The notes: generated by a model from the sequence alone, not told the origin. A stretch of 15,772 bases of DNA from Candidatus Thorarchaeota archaeon (GCA_029856425.1 JAHQWZ010000016.1:1-15772), one strand, 5' to 3'. Positions 6,971 to 13,454 are shown, counted from the first letter of the stretch. Program-made: numbers and translations.

Positions 6971-6978
6971 CTTAAATC
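6971..6978 (+). promoter_or_regulatory. TATA-like box of the LURP-one gene
   Basis: CTTAAATC lies 34 nt before the ATG at 7013, which would give a short leader that includes the ribosome-binding site at 7001-7008. Confidence 0.35.
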
Positions 6979-7000
6979 ATGTCCCGCAGATTACAGGGAC

Positions 7001-7008
7001 AAGGTGAT
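7001..7008 (+). promoter_or_regulatory. Ribosome-binding site fixing the LURP-one start
   Basis: AAGGTGAT lies 4 nt before ATG 7013. Neither the GTG at 6926 nor the ATG at 6947, both in the same frame, has a comparable site, so the shorter product is preferred. Confidence 0.7.
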
Positions 7009-7012
7009 TTTG

Positions 7013-7555
7013 ATGAGTCTTCTCGATCCAACAATTACGTTCTACGTGCTTCATGAGAAATCTTGGAAATTTGGTGGCGGCGAGATTTACGACCAAGAAG
7101 GAATCCAAGTCGGTTCAATGAAAAGAAAGATTCTGTCAATGCGAGCTGAGATATCCCTTCACGATCCAGACGGTACCCTTCTCTGCACAATAAACAAGAA
7201 GCTGATGGCTGCTCGACCCATATATGAGGTCAAGCGTCCTGACGGTACTCTGGTAGGCCGTGGAAAGAGACCCATGATTGCATTTCGGGGCTCGGTTGAT
7301 TTCTATACTCCTCAAGAAGAACATATCTACAAAGCACAGGGCGGCGTCACAAAATGGAACTTCGAGATTACTGACCCAAAGGACAAGAAAAAGGTCTATG
7401 CTGTAATCAAGAAAGCAGACAAGTGGCGTGATGTCTTCGCACCCGCGTTCAACTTCAAGGACCGTTACGTGATTCGTATTGAGGACCTGGATGCTGATCG
7501 ATTGATGCTCCTATCATACGCCATCATCATTGACAATGTCTATCATGACAAGTAA
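7013..7555 (+). CDS. LURP-one-related (Tubby C-like fold) protein
   Basis: From ATG 7013 the product has 180 residues and matches the LURP-one-related family, a Tubby C-terminal-like beta-barrel around a central helix. The family pattern of repeated short strands separated by DG/DP turns is clear: YVLHEKSWKFGGGEIYDQEG, AEISLHDPDGTLLCTINKK, YEVKRPDGTLVGRGKR and FEITDPKDKKKVYAVIKK. The C-terminal hydrophobic helix (RLMLLSYAIIIDNVYHD) is the usual last element, which packs inside the barrel. There is no signal peptide. Family members bind phosphoinositide-like ligands in the Tubby branch and have unknown roles in prokaryotes, so no function is assigned. The gene stands alone behind a palindrome and a strong ribosome-binding site and is convergent with the MFS gene. 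Confidence 0.8.
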   Translation: MSLLDPTITFYVLHEKSWKFGGGEIYDQEGIQVGSMKRKILSMRAEISLHDPDGTLLCTINKKLMAARPIYEVKRPDGTLVGRGKRPMIAFRGSVDFYTPQEEHIYKAQGGVTKWNFEITDPKDKKKVYAVIKKADKWRDVFAPAFNFKDRYVIRIEDLDADRLMLLSYAIIIDNVYHDK

Positions 7556-7586
7556 TCTGATACGCTGAGAATGAAAATCCCGGACG

Positions 7587-8822
7587 CTATGAGTCAGGTT
7601 GCCCTGATTCATCTCGTCCAAAGAACCAGTAGAAAAGACCTATGCTCAAGCTGTAGAATATTACGGCAATTGCAAAGGGAACCCTCCACAGACCTATGGC
7701 TAATAACCATCCACCGATATTGAGTCCGATTCCTCTTGCAAGCGAGTCTCCTGCGTTTATGACCCCCATTGCCGTCGACCTCTCCTCTTGCGAACAGCCC
7801 TCCATATAGAAGACATCCATCACTGGCCATGCAATATTCATGAATAATGCACGTCCTACATATCCAATAATCGCGATATAGAGAACTGGTGACCAAGAGA
7901 GCGTCAGTAGAAATGGAATGGAGAAGATTTGGAACCAGATGATGGTGCCAAGCTTTCCTAATCGGTCCACAATTGCTGGAGATGCAAAATTACCTGCTGC
8001 CATGACTACCGTATTGATTGCAAAGATGATTCCGATAGTGGTGGCATCGGCTTGAAATGCCAGACTGAAGAATACATTGAAGAACTGTACAAACAAACCT
8101 GCACCCAAACCTGAAACTGTCCAAGCTAGAGCGTATTTTCCAATGAATCCTCGATTTCGTACATTTCCGAAGTTGAAACTCTTTCTTTGTTGCGGAGCTT
8201 CGTCGGTCTTCATAGGTAATAGCGTTAGAACGGCCATTGCTAGAGGAATCAGAGCTGTCCAGAGGGAAAATCTGTAAGCTGTTAGTAGATCAACGGCGAT
8301 ACCTAGGTTGGTCCAAAGTGCCGGTAGGAAACCGCCTGTTAGCGAACCTAACAGACTGGCAATCAGAAAGAAAGCAAATCGGACGCTGAATACATGGACC
8401 CGCTCCTCCTCAGTTGTGACACTCACCGTATATGGTTGCCAACATACTCCAGTGAATCCATAGCCAATACCATAGAGAAGCTGGGAGATTAAGAGAAGTG
8501 CTGGAGAAAGAGTAGAATATTGCATGAAGGTACCAAGGAAAACGGTAACGTATCCTGCGAGAAGTATCTTCTTCCGGGAGTGTCTATCTGCCACCATTCC
8601 AGCTAGAATTGCAAGTCCGCCTGATAGAAAAATGGAAATCGATAGGAACATGCCAAGGAAATCCTCTCCAAATCCTGCTTCGAGTAGGTAGAGATTGAAA
8701 AGAACATCATTGACGCCATAGCCAAAGGCCCAAAACGCCCAGGCGATAATCGTCAAACGAGCGTCACGGCCAATGAGCCTCAGTTTGTCCATGTATTGTA
8801 GTCTTTGAGTTTCAATTGTCAC
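7587..8822 (-). CDS. Major facilitator superfamily transporter
   Basis: This membrane protein of about 411 residues has around 12 hydrophobic segments in two six-helix halves joined by a charged loop (LLPMKTDEAPQQRKSF). The first intracellular loop contains GMVADRHSRKK, the MFS loop 2-3 motif (GxxADRxxRKK type). The second half has the related AIVDRLGKLG. Both support MFS membership. The substrate cannot be read from the sequence; the layout resembles multidrug or sugar-type exporters. The start is uncertain. GTG 8822 has GGAG 8 nt upstream, ATG 8792 has none, and the frame stays open to a TTG at 8855. It is monocistronic, convergent with the LURP-one gene, and its 5' region faces tRNA-Thr. 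Confidence 0.88.
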   Translation of the reverse strand: MTIETQRLQYMDKLRLIGRDARLTIIAWAFWAFGYGVNDVLFNLYLLEAGFGEDFLGMFLSISIFLSGGLAILAGMVADRHSRKKILLAGYVTVFLGTFMQYSTLSPALLLISQLLYGIGYGFTGVCWQPYTVSVTTEEERVHVFSVRFAFFLIASLLGSLTGGFLPALWTNLGIAVDLLTAYRFSLWTALIPLAMAVLTLLPMKTDEAPQQRKSFNFGNVRNRGFIGKYALAWTVSGLGAGLFVQFFNVFFSLAFQADATTIGIIFAINTVVMAAGNFASPAIVDRLGKLGTIIWFQIFSIPFLLTLSWSPVLYIAIIGYVGRALFMNIAWPVMDVFYMEGCSQEERSTAMGVINAGDSLARGIGLNIGGWLLAIGLWRVPFAIAVIFYSLSIGLFYWFFGRDESGQPDS

Positions 8823-8904
8823 TATGTTGTCTCCAGCGAAACGTGAATAATCCAAGCAGATAGTTATACTCTTCTCCTGATGCAGCGTGTGTTCGGAGGA
8901 ATAG

Positions 8905-8913
8905 CTTTTAAAA
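8905..8913 (+). promoter_or_regulatory. TATA box of tRNA-Thr
   Basis: CTTTTAAAA centres about 34 nt upstream of the tRNA 5' end, as expected for an archaeal tRNA promoter with a leader of a few nt. Confidence 0.55.
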
Positions 8914-8942
8914 CCAAAACGCTGGTCCGTTGATTTAGGAGT

Positions 8943-9019
8943 GCCTCAGTAGCATAGCCTGGTGGTGCGGCTGACTTGTAATCAGCAGGTCGCGAGTTCG
9001 AATCTCGCCTGGGGCTCCA
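8943..9019 (+). tRNA. tRNA-Thr(UGU), no intron
   Basis: The acceptor is GCCTCAG/CTGGGGC with one G-U pair, discriminator T and encoded CCA. The D-stem is GCAT/GTGC. The anticodon stem GCTGA/TCAGC carries loop CTTGTAA, so the anticodon is UGU (Thr, ACA codons). The variable loop is AGGTC and the T-arm GCGAG/CTCGC has loop TTCGAAT. All arms are complete without insertions, unlike the other two tRNAs here. Confidence 0.96.
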
Positions 9020-9020
9020 C

Positions 9021-9025
9021 TTTTT
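9021..9025 (+). terminator. Oligo-T after tRNA-Thr
   Basis: TTTTT begins 2 nt after the CCA, the same arrangement as after tRNA-Arg. Confidence 0.45.
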
Positions 9026-9047
9026 ATTCGAACCATAGTTTCAGCTA

Positions 9048-9242
9048 TCAGTCTTCCCATCTCTTCCCACATTTCTGACAGACATAGACAAATCTGGCTC
9101 GAACACCAAAGGCGCCTGGAAACATCTCCCTTCCGACTTCAGATCCTTCGCAGTTAGGACACTTCACTTTATGTGCCAAGTCCATCACCAACTGAAAATC
9201 TTTGATTGTGTTCATTGCCTGTAATATATTCAGGATTTCCAT
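9048..9242 (-). CDS. Small zinc-ribbon protein
   Basis: This 64-residue protein has two CxxC knuckles, CPNC (28-31) and CQKC (55-58), spaced as in a zinc ribbon, and ends in GKRW. Such ribbons bind nucleic acid or sit in transcription and translation factors, but no named family is recognised. It starts 11 nt after the pgk stop on the same strand and is probably co-transcribed. No good ribosome-binding site precedes the ATG at 9242. Inside the frame, GGTGAT lies 4 nt before a TTG at 9179. That would give a 43-residue form consisting almost only of the ribbon, so the true start is open. Confidence 0.65.
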   Translation of the reverse strand: MEILNILQAMNTIKDFQLVMDLAHKVKCPNCEGSEVGREMFPGAFGVRARFVYVCQKCGKRWED

Positions 9243-9253
9243 CTAAGCATATA

Positions 9254-10459
9254 TCACATTCTCTTCGCTGCGGCCTCAAGAGCGACAATAAGATCGAGTT
9301 TCTTTCCAGTCAAGAAGTTGATTGTTGCACCGCCACCTGTGCTGATGTGAGTGATTCTGTCCCCGAAGTCCTTCTTTTGTGCCATTGCCCCCAAGTGACC
9401 ACCACCAACAACAGTGATACCCTCACAGTCTGCAATTGCATCAAGGACCTCTGATGTTCCTTTGGCAAAGGCATTCTTCTCAAAGAATCCCATCGGACCG
9501 TTTGCGAACACCACTGCGGATTTACGAATTGTTTCTACATACTTCTTGGTTGTTTTAGGACCAATATCGAAGAAGGGGTTGCCGGACATCTCTGGGAACT
9601 CGCACTCAACCCGTTCGCCATCCCTTTCAACTGCTGCATCATCAGGAATAATGATGATATCTGGATATTTGCTGAGAAGCTCTTTTGCAGTATTCAAGGC
9701 ATCCTCGAATCCTTTGATTGGCTTGGAGTATTCCTCTGAAACCAGACCTTTAGCAATAAGAAATAATGTACCTAGCAAACCACCGAGAAGAGCATTATCT
9801 ACTCTGCCAGCAGCCAACAGCTTTTCGAGTGTTTTGACCTTGTCTTCAACCTTGGCACCTCCAAGAACAAGGGTCCATGGGTGCTGGTCTGTGGCGGTCG
9901 CATCGGTGAGTGTACGTATTTCCTTCTCTACCAGTCGTCCTGCTACTGAAGGGAGTACGGTGGTGAATCCAACGATTGATGCTTGAGACCGGTGTGCTGC
10001 ACCAAAGGCATCATTGACAAACAGGTCAAAGAGAGGATAGAGTTCCTGAACAAGTGGTTCCTTTGCCACCTCTTCGGGGGGTGCATTTTTCAGTTCGCCA
10101 TCAAAGTATCTCACATTCTGAAGGACTAGGAGCTCTCCCACTGCAACCTTTCTGATAGCATTCTTCGCATTCTCACCAAAGATATCATCGACAAAAGACG
10201 CGTTCAGTCCGAGCTTCTTTATGATATCAGTATGAGCTTCCAGTGATATGAAGTCATCACTGCCTGGTCGTCCTTGATGTGCCATCAGAACTGCCTTGCT
10301 CTTTTCAAGCTCTCTGAGTGTGGGCAGGATAGCAACGATTCTGGTATCGTCAGTGATTTCTTTTGTGTCAGGATCAACTGAACAGTTCATATCTACACGG
10401 ACTAGGACGCGTTTCCCAGCAACGTCCACATCATCAAGGGTCTTGAATGGGAGTTCCAA
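9254..10459 (-). CDS. pgk: Phosphoglycerate kinase, archaeal type
   Basis: This is a 401-residue glycolytic/gluconeogenic enzyme that transfers phosphate between 1,3-bisphosphoglycerate and ADP in the cytosol. The N-terminal substrate domain has RVLVRVDMN, AHQGRPG and FVNDAFGAAHRSQAS. The C-terminal nucleotide domain has LGGAKVEDKVKTLEKLL, ANGPMGFFE and the Gly-rich TVVGGGHLGA. DDTRI and RPGSDD suit the archaeal branch, and the length is normal. The start is TTG at 10459: GGTGAT lies 5 nt upstream, and no ATG in frame lies near the family start. It sits in a minus-strand series with two small upstream genes and the zinc-ribbon gene downstream. Confidence 0.95.
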   Translation of the reverse strand: MELPFKTLDDVDVAGKRVLVRVDMNCSVDPDTKEITDDTRIVAILPTLRELEKSKAVLMAHQGRPGSDDFISLEAHTDIIKKLGLNASFVDDIFGENAKNAIRKVAVGELLVLQNVRYFDGELKNAPPEEVAKEPLVQELYPLFDLFVNDAFGAAHRSQASIVGFTTVLPSVAGRLVEKEIRTLTDATATDQHPWTLVLGGAKVEDKVKTLEKLLAAGRVDNALLGGLLGTLFLIAKGLVSEEYSKPIKGFEDALNTAKELLSKYPDIIIIPDDAAVERDGERVECEFPEMSGNPFFDIGPKTTKKYVETIRKSAVVFANGPMGFFEKNAFAKGTSEVLDAIADCEGITVVGGGHLGAMAQKKDFGDRITHISTGGGATINFLTGKKLDLIVALEAAAKRM

Positions 10460-10464
10460 GTCAT

Positions 10465-10470
10465 ATCACC
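10465..10470 (-). promoter_or_regulatory. Ribosome-binding site for the TTG start of pgk
   Basis: GGTGAT on the minus strand lies 5 nt before TTG 10459, the same geometry as at 6695-6701. An ATG overlapping the end of the motif is out of frame. Confidence 0.75.
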
Positions 10471-10535
10471 GCGTCCAATTGGGAACACAGGGGGAATAAA
10501 GAGATTTTCATCGAACGCTGGAAAATTTGATTGAC

Positions 10536-10847
10536 TCACCATTCTCCGAGCACGATAGACCTGATAAGAGCAGAAAGAAGAGGACCTTCCGGGTACTTGA
10601 CGATGGTATAGTATCTGTCCCTATTCCTCAGTGCCAAGGCAAGTTCTTCCTCCCTGCCAATATTGAGAAGAATGTACACCGCCTCGGGCGTCCAGTCAGT
10701 CACATTGATAGTAGCTGATAGATTGGTCTGCCGAAGGAGTTTCTCAAATCTCGCTCCTTGACCCTCTTGAACAGTCAGACCGAGAGATTCTACAACACGA
10801 ATTTTTTCATCGAGTCCTAGATCAGCAAAATGCGGGTCAAGCGTCAT
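10536..10847 (-). CDS. Hypothetical protein, 103 residues
   Basis: I do not recognise this family. The product is a small soluble, mostly helical protein with an acidic N-terminal half (LGLDEKIRVVESLGLTV), a central TDWTPEAVYILLNIGREEELALAL stretch that may be a helical repeat-like unit, and YYTIVKYPEGPLLSALIR near the end. It has no Cys cluster, signal peptide or membrane segment. A weak AGGA lies just before the ATG. It stands 76 nt upstream of pgk and 42 nt downstream of another small gene on the same strand, so it is probably part of their transcript. A frame at 10844-11032 that overlaps its start is rejected. Confidence 0.6.
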   Translation of the reverse strand: MTLDPHFADLGLDEKIRVVESLGLTVQEGQGARFEKLLRQTNLSATINVTDWTPEAVYILLNIGREEELALALRNRDRYYTIVKYPEGPLLSALIRSIVLGEW

Positions 10848-10889
10848 GGTCCTAAGTAGGACTCCGTTCCTATTATATCCGTACTAGTT

Positions 10890-11117
10890 TCAGTGGGTTC
10901 CAGATGAGAGGTTGTGCTCGTATTCGGGTTGGCATTCAATCTCCTTCTCCTTCTTTCGCCAATAAACGGCCCAAAGACCATTCTCCGCTCTATGTAGGAA
11001 TACATACTTGCTGTCCTTAAGCTTTCTAGCAAGATCTACTGCATCAAGCATCTCTTCAAACGCCTCTGCGAGCTTGTAAACGCGACCGCCCACTACTCTC
11101 CATTTGTCTACGGTCAT
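10890..11117 (-). CDS. Hypothetical protein, 75 residues
   Basis: This small basic protein has the layout of many archaeal one-domain proteins of unknown function: a strand WRVVGGRVYKLA, a helix FEEMLDAVDLARKLKDS, then strands YVFLHRAENGLWAVYWRKK. It may form a beta-alpha-beta-beta unit that binds a partner or RNA, but this is a guess from the pattern. No ribosome-binding site is visible before ATG 11117. A TATA-like TTTTTATA lies 48-55 nt upstream, so a short-leader transcript is possible. It is the first gene of the minus-strand series that continues to pgk and the zinc ribbon. Confidence 0.6.
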   Translation of the reverse strand: MTVDKWRVVGGRVYKLAEAFEEMLDAVDLARKLKDSKYVFLHRAENGLWAVYWRKKEKEIECQPEYEHNLSSGTH

Positions 11118-11164
11118 GATACTGAGTGATTGTGATGCCTAATAACCCCGTCATGGAAAGGATG

Positions 11165-11172
11165 TATAAAAA
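11165..11172 (-). promoter_or_regulatory. TATA box upstream of the pgk gene series
   Basis: TTTTTATA on the minus strand is preceded by CCCC and lies about 50 nt before ATG 11117. It is the best TATA match in this region and would start the transcript of the four minus-strand genes down to 9048. Confidence 0.45.
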
Positions 11173-11179
11173 GGGGAAT

Positions 11180-11195
11180 TGGTGCCGCGGGAGGT
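11180..11195. repeat. 16-bp repeat, copy 1, resembling a tRNA 3' end
   Basis: TGGTGCCGCGGGAGGT occurs here and at 11977-11992 in the same orientation, with identity extending to 19 of 20 bp. On the minus strand it reads ACCTCCCGCGGCACCA. Its last 12 nt equal the 3' end with CCA of the CAU tRNA at 13432-13443. It lies 12 nt after the stop codon of the membrane protein gene ending at 11208. Confidence 0.8.
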
Positions 11196-11207
11196 TTGAA
11201 TGCCCGG

Positions 11208-11750
11208 TTAAATTCGATTTGAGCTCCTCATTCGCTGTTCTTCGGTTTCCACCAACATATTGGTTTCTGAGTCATTCCACAAGGAGTCGACCTCCTTCAC
11301 AACTTTCGATGCAAACGGCAAGGCTAGGATCCCAGTTATAGCCGTTGGAAGACACAACACCAAACTAAAAGATATGGGACAGGGGAATAGATACCACACA
11401 ATCAACGTATGGAATAGCTGCAGAGATATAATTCTCTCGTAATAATTTCGCTTCGTCATGTTGCTATCCGATGAAGTTCGCCAAACGAACCACGCAATAA
11501 CTAAGCCTGGTGCATAAAATGGAAACATGAAACCAAAGTAATAGCCATTTATTATGAGGGGGCCTTCGATGTTATACATAGGCGGAAGTGGTCCCGGGAT
11601 ATATCCCCAAAGCGCAGCGTAAATGACATAACTAATTGAGAAACGCACTGAAGTTATGAAAGTGAGATTGATTCTGAATGGGATTAGCATATTACAGAGG
11701 ACTAAGAACACCCCAATGCGATTGGGAGTCCAAATCGACACTCTCAGCAC
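11208..11750 (-). CDS. Multi-pass membrane protein of unknown function
   Basis: This 180-residue protein has four to five hydrophobic segments (about 10-25, 31-50, 66-91, 108-123 and 126-147) and a charged C-terminal tail of about 30 residues. Aromatic and Pro-rich loops (GYIPGPLPPMYN) separate the first segments. No family motif is recognised. The first codon is taken as GTG at 11750; no ribosome-binding site supports it, and an internal ATG (residue 21) would drop only the first segment. The gene is flanked by the two copies of the 16-bp repeat and lies next to another orphan membrane protein on the same strand. Together they form the least conserved-looking part of the window. Confidence 0.55.
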   Translation of the reverse strand: MLRVSIWTPNRIGVFLVLCNMLIPFRINLTFITSVRFSISYVIYAALWGYIPGPLPPMYNIEGPLIINGYYFGFMFPFYAPGLVIAWFVWRTSSDSNMTKRNYYERIISLQLFHTLIVWYLFPCPISFSLVLCLPTAITGILALPFASKVVKEVDSLWNDSETNMLVETEEQRMRSSNRI

Positions 11751-11976
11751 ACCAGCATACTTTCTCTTGATTGATTTAGAAAAACAACCAACACTATACT
11801 GTTCACAATTGGATAAGAATTAATAGATAAGTCCTTAGGGTCAGCTCGTCGGCTGCTCGGAAGAGGGTTGAGGGTTTTATCTGCCTGGGAAGTTTTTCAT
11901 GCTAGTGCCTAATGAACAACACAATATTCAAAGCCGCCAAATTTGCGTTTAGAGAATCGACTGATGGAAGATGAAA

Positions 11977-11992
11977 TGGTGCCGCGGGAGGT
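11977..11992. repeat. 16-bp repeat, copy 2, resembling a tRNA 3' end
   Basis: This copy is identical to that at 11180-11195 over 16 bp and lies 797 bp away. It sits 13 nt after the stop codon of the membrane protein gene ending at 12006, the same place relative to its gene as copy 1. Confidence 0.8.
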
Positions 11993-12005
11993 GCTAGTTC
12001 AAAGC

Positions 12006-12905
12006 TTAAGAACCACCCAAGTAATCTTCTTGGTTATTTACCATAACAGCGTCATCTTGAATTTCAGGGGTCTTCTTCGCAGGGCTGCGAGGTGTTGATG
12101 ATCTCAGTTTGTATGCAAAGATAGCGCAGACCATAAAGCTGGCAATGAAAAATCCTAGTAAGTCAATGGCCATCGCTACCCACCCTCCAATTGGTGCAAG
12201 CGCAATTAGGTATACGATTATGCATACGCCTGCTAGGAACCTGAGATTGAGTGCTGTGTCATTTTTCTCTTCTTCGCGGCTTTCGGTCACCACAGCAAAT
12301 AGTGCGGCTGCCACCCATAAGGTCATGAGGGCTTTGGATGGGTATCTGTAGAGTGTAGCCAAGCTCGTGTCAGTGAGATAAGCAGACCCCAATTCCCAGT
12401 GTATCAAGGCAACCGTGATCGTTTCATTTGGATTTGGATTACTCAGGTAGATTGACCAATTCGCAATCAAAGGAAAATTAGTGTACAGATACGGTAGTCT
12501 AAAGTAAGCATACGAACAATTTTGCTCCAGATACCTCACATCTGGCAAGTTCTCATCAACAGCGTATATTGTCACATTCAAGTCTTGATAGACATGGACC
12601 TCTAGTGTATCTATTGTATGCCAATTGGAGATGCTTCGAATAACAGCTGTTTCATTGGGTCCAAGTTCTTGAACGTAATAACCCAATCGGAATGACCCAC
12701 TCTCATATGCTGAGTAATCATAGGAGAGCCACACCTGCAAAGGCAACATTATGAGGGTTGGAACAATGATGAGTAACGCAGCATTCTTGGGGCTCCTCAT
12801 CTGAATCGCCCATCTACCCGTATAGAGCAGATACGGTGGAAGGGCACCGACAAGTATGAGAAAAATGAGGCGAATGACCAATGGTAAGGGCGAAATGGCA
12901 TACAT
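12006..12905 (-). CDS. Membrane protein with a large external domain, unknown function
   Basis: This 299-residue protein has two N-terminal membrane segments (about 8-30 and 42-61) and a hydrophilic, strand-rich domain (about 62-187). Three further segments follow (about 190-208, 222-240 and 244-262), then a charged C-terminal tail. The middle domain carries several N-x-S/T sequons (NET, NVT, NCS, NWS, NET), which in archaea suggests an N-glycosylated external face. No family motif is recognised. ATG 12905 has GGAGG 8 nt upstream, which supports the start. The 16-bp repeat follows 13 nt after the stop. It lies upstream of the smaller membrane protein on the same strand with a 255-nt gap, so separate transcripts are likely. 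Confidence 0.7.
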   Translation of the reverse strand: MYAISPLPLVIRLIFLILVGALPPYLLYTGRWAIQMRSPKNAALLIIVPTLIMLPLQVWLSYDYSAYESGSFRLGYYVQELGPNETAVIRSISNWHTIDTLEVHVYQDLNVTIYAVDENLPDVRYLEQNCSYAYFRLPYLYTNFPLIANWSIYLSNPNPNETITVALIHWELGSAYLTDTSLATLYRYPSKALMTLWVAAALFAVVTESREEEKNDTALNLRFLAGVCIIVYLIALAPIGGWVAMAIDLLGFFIASFMVCAIFAYKLRSSTPRSPAKKTPEIQDDAVMVNNQEDYLGGS

Positions 12906-13239
12906 TCCTGGACCCTCCGTCCATACTACGACATGAGGTTTCTAATCAGATTTTCTCAGTTGTCTATGATTTCAGTATTGTCTGTTTCTGCCATCTTGCC
13001 ATGTTTGAGCATTATCAAGTGCGATGGCACGAAGCACCTTTCCTTTCAACGAGTCCCAATACTTTGGTTTCTTCTTCATCGCAAAACCACGTCAACAATT
13101 TGGGAGAACAGGTTTGTGATTAATGTGTTTGCTAGGTCATTCAGTAATCTTGGTCATGAGATCCGCTTCATTTGAGGGTAAGCTTAATTAGCGGAATCCA
13201 GACTGCTCCGTTGCGTTACCTCATCAGAGGTACAATAAT
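12906..13239. other. Intergenic region before the CAU tRNA
   Basis: This stretch of about 330 bp shows no convincing gene. Two overlapping 80-codon plus-strand frames lack ribosome-binding sites and family-like features. It holds the GGAGG site of the membrane protein, a TATA-like GCTTAATTA at 13182-13190, and the leader hairpin at 13217-13232. Confidence 0.5.
13217..13232 (+). promoter_or_regulatory. Hairpin in the 5' leader of the CAU tRNA
   Basis: TACCTC and GAGGTA are perfect 6-bp inverted arms around ATCA, ending 7 nt before the tRNA 5' end. If transcription starts about 25 nt after the TATA-like box at 13182-13190, the hairpin would be in the precursor leader. Confidence 0.35.
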
Positions 13240-13260
13240 GCCGCGGTGGCCTAGACTGGA

Positions 13261-13291
13261 CACAATCGTCTTTGGGCGTTTGTGGGGCAAT
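13261..13291 (+). other. Intron 1 (D-loop) of the CAU tRNA
   Basis: A 31-nt insertion separates A20 (13260) and A21 (13292), exactly the size and place of that in tRNA-Arg. CACAA (13261-13265) pairs with TTGTG (13280-13284). A second GGGC (13285-13288) could compete with the true D-stem strand. I could not fit a clean BHB, so the cut sites are uncertain by a few nt. Confidence 0.7.
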
Positions 13292-13308
13292 AGGGCGCGA
13301 GACTCATA

Positions 13309-13374
13309 ATCTTCCTGGAGTCATCCAGGTGAAGACTGGGGTCATGAGCGTCGCGTCAAGGCTCGAGATGAGAC
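13309..13374 (+). other. Intron 2 (37/38) of the CAU tRNA, canonical BHB
   Basis: The outer helix is CGAGA/TCTCG, the central helix CTCA (13303-13306)/TGAG (13369-13372) and the inner helix TCTT/GAGA. The three-nt bulges are TAA (13307-13309) and ACA (13373-13375). Cutting after the second bulge nt on each side restores CTCATAA. The intron also contains a hairpin CTTCCTGG/CCAG-GT-GAAG. Confidence 0.85.
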
Positions 13375-13396
13375 ATCTCGAAGTCGTGGGATCGAA

Positions 13397-13426
13397 TCGC
13401 CTTCACGTTTCGTGATGGTGAGATAG
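13397..13426 (+). other. Intron 3 (59/60, T-loop) of the CAU tRNA
   Basis: The outer helix is the T-stem GTGGG/CCCAC. The central helix is ATCG (13391-13394)/AGAT (13421-13424) with one G-A mismatch. The bulges are AAT and AGG, and the inner helix is CGCC/GGTG, extended by TCACG/CGTGA over loop TTT. Cutting after the second bulge nt leaves the 7-nt T-loop ATCGAAG. Confidence 0.82.
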
Positions 13427-13454
13427 GCCCACCCGCGGCACCACCTCTCCAAAC

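Larger units (their letters stand above)
6690..7012. other. Divergent intergenic region (about 320 bp)
   Basis: This gap separates the repeat-rich membrane protein (minus) from the LURP-one gene (plus). It holds the AGGTGAT ribosome-binding site at 6695-6701, a CACGTACGTG palindrome, an AT-rich TATAATAT stretch near 6830, the 20-bp palindrome at 6915-6934, a TATA-like CTTAAATC and the LURP-one ribosome-binding site. No convincing gene is present. A frame open from GTG 6926 into the LURP-one gene is probably leader. Confidence 0.6.
13240..13443 (+). tRNA. tRNA with CAU anticodon (elongator Met or Ile2), three introns
   Basis: The acceptor strands GCCGCGG and CCGCGGC pair perfectly, the discriminator is A and CCA is encoded. 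All arms can be found but are separated by three insertions. The D-stem GCCT/GGGC has an insertion of about 30 nt in the D-loop. The anticodon stem CGAGA/TCTCG with loop CTCATAA has a 66-nt intron at 37/38. The T-stem GTGGG/CCCAC has a 30-nt intron at 59/60. The mature tRNA is normal in length. It is not the initiator: the first pair is G-C, and the anticodon stem lacks three consecutive G-C pairs. Position 54 is A instead of T. Confidence 0.9.

Noticed and set aside
10844..11032. A 62-codon minus-strand frame between the two small genes
   Set aside because: It overlaps most of the 75-residue gene in another frame and has an Arg/Thr-rich translation without family features.
11180..11270. Complete tRNA on the minus strand ending at the 16-bp repeat
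   Set aside because: The upstream sequence is coding and cannot form a T-arm of the right length. The same holds at 11977-12060.
11985..12010. GGGAGGTG in the repeat as a plus-strand ribosome-binding site
   Set aside because: No usable start codon with an open frame follows at either copy.
12881..13175. Two overlapping 80-codon plus-strand frames
   Set aside because: Neither has a ribosome-binding site, a recognisable motif or a protein-like composition.
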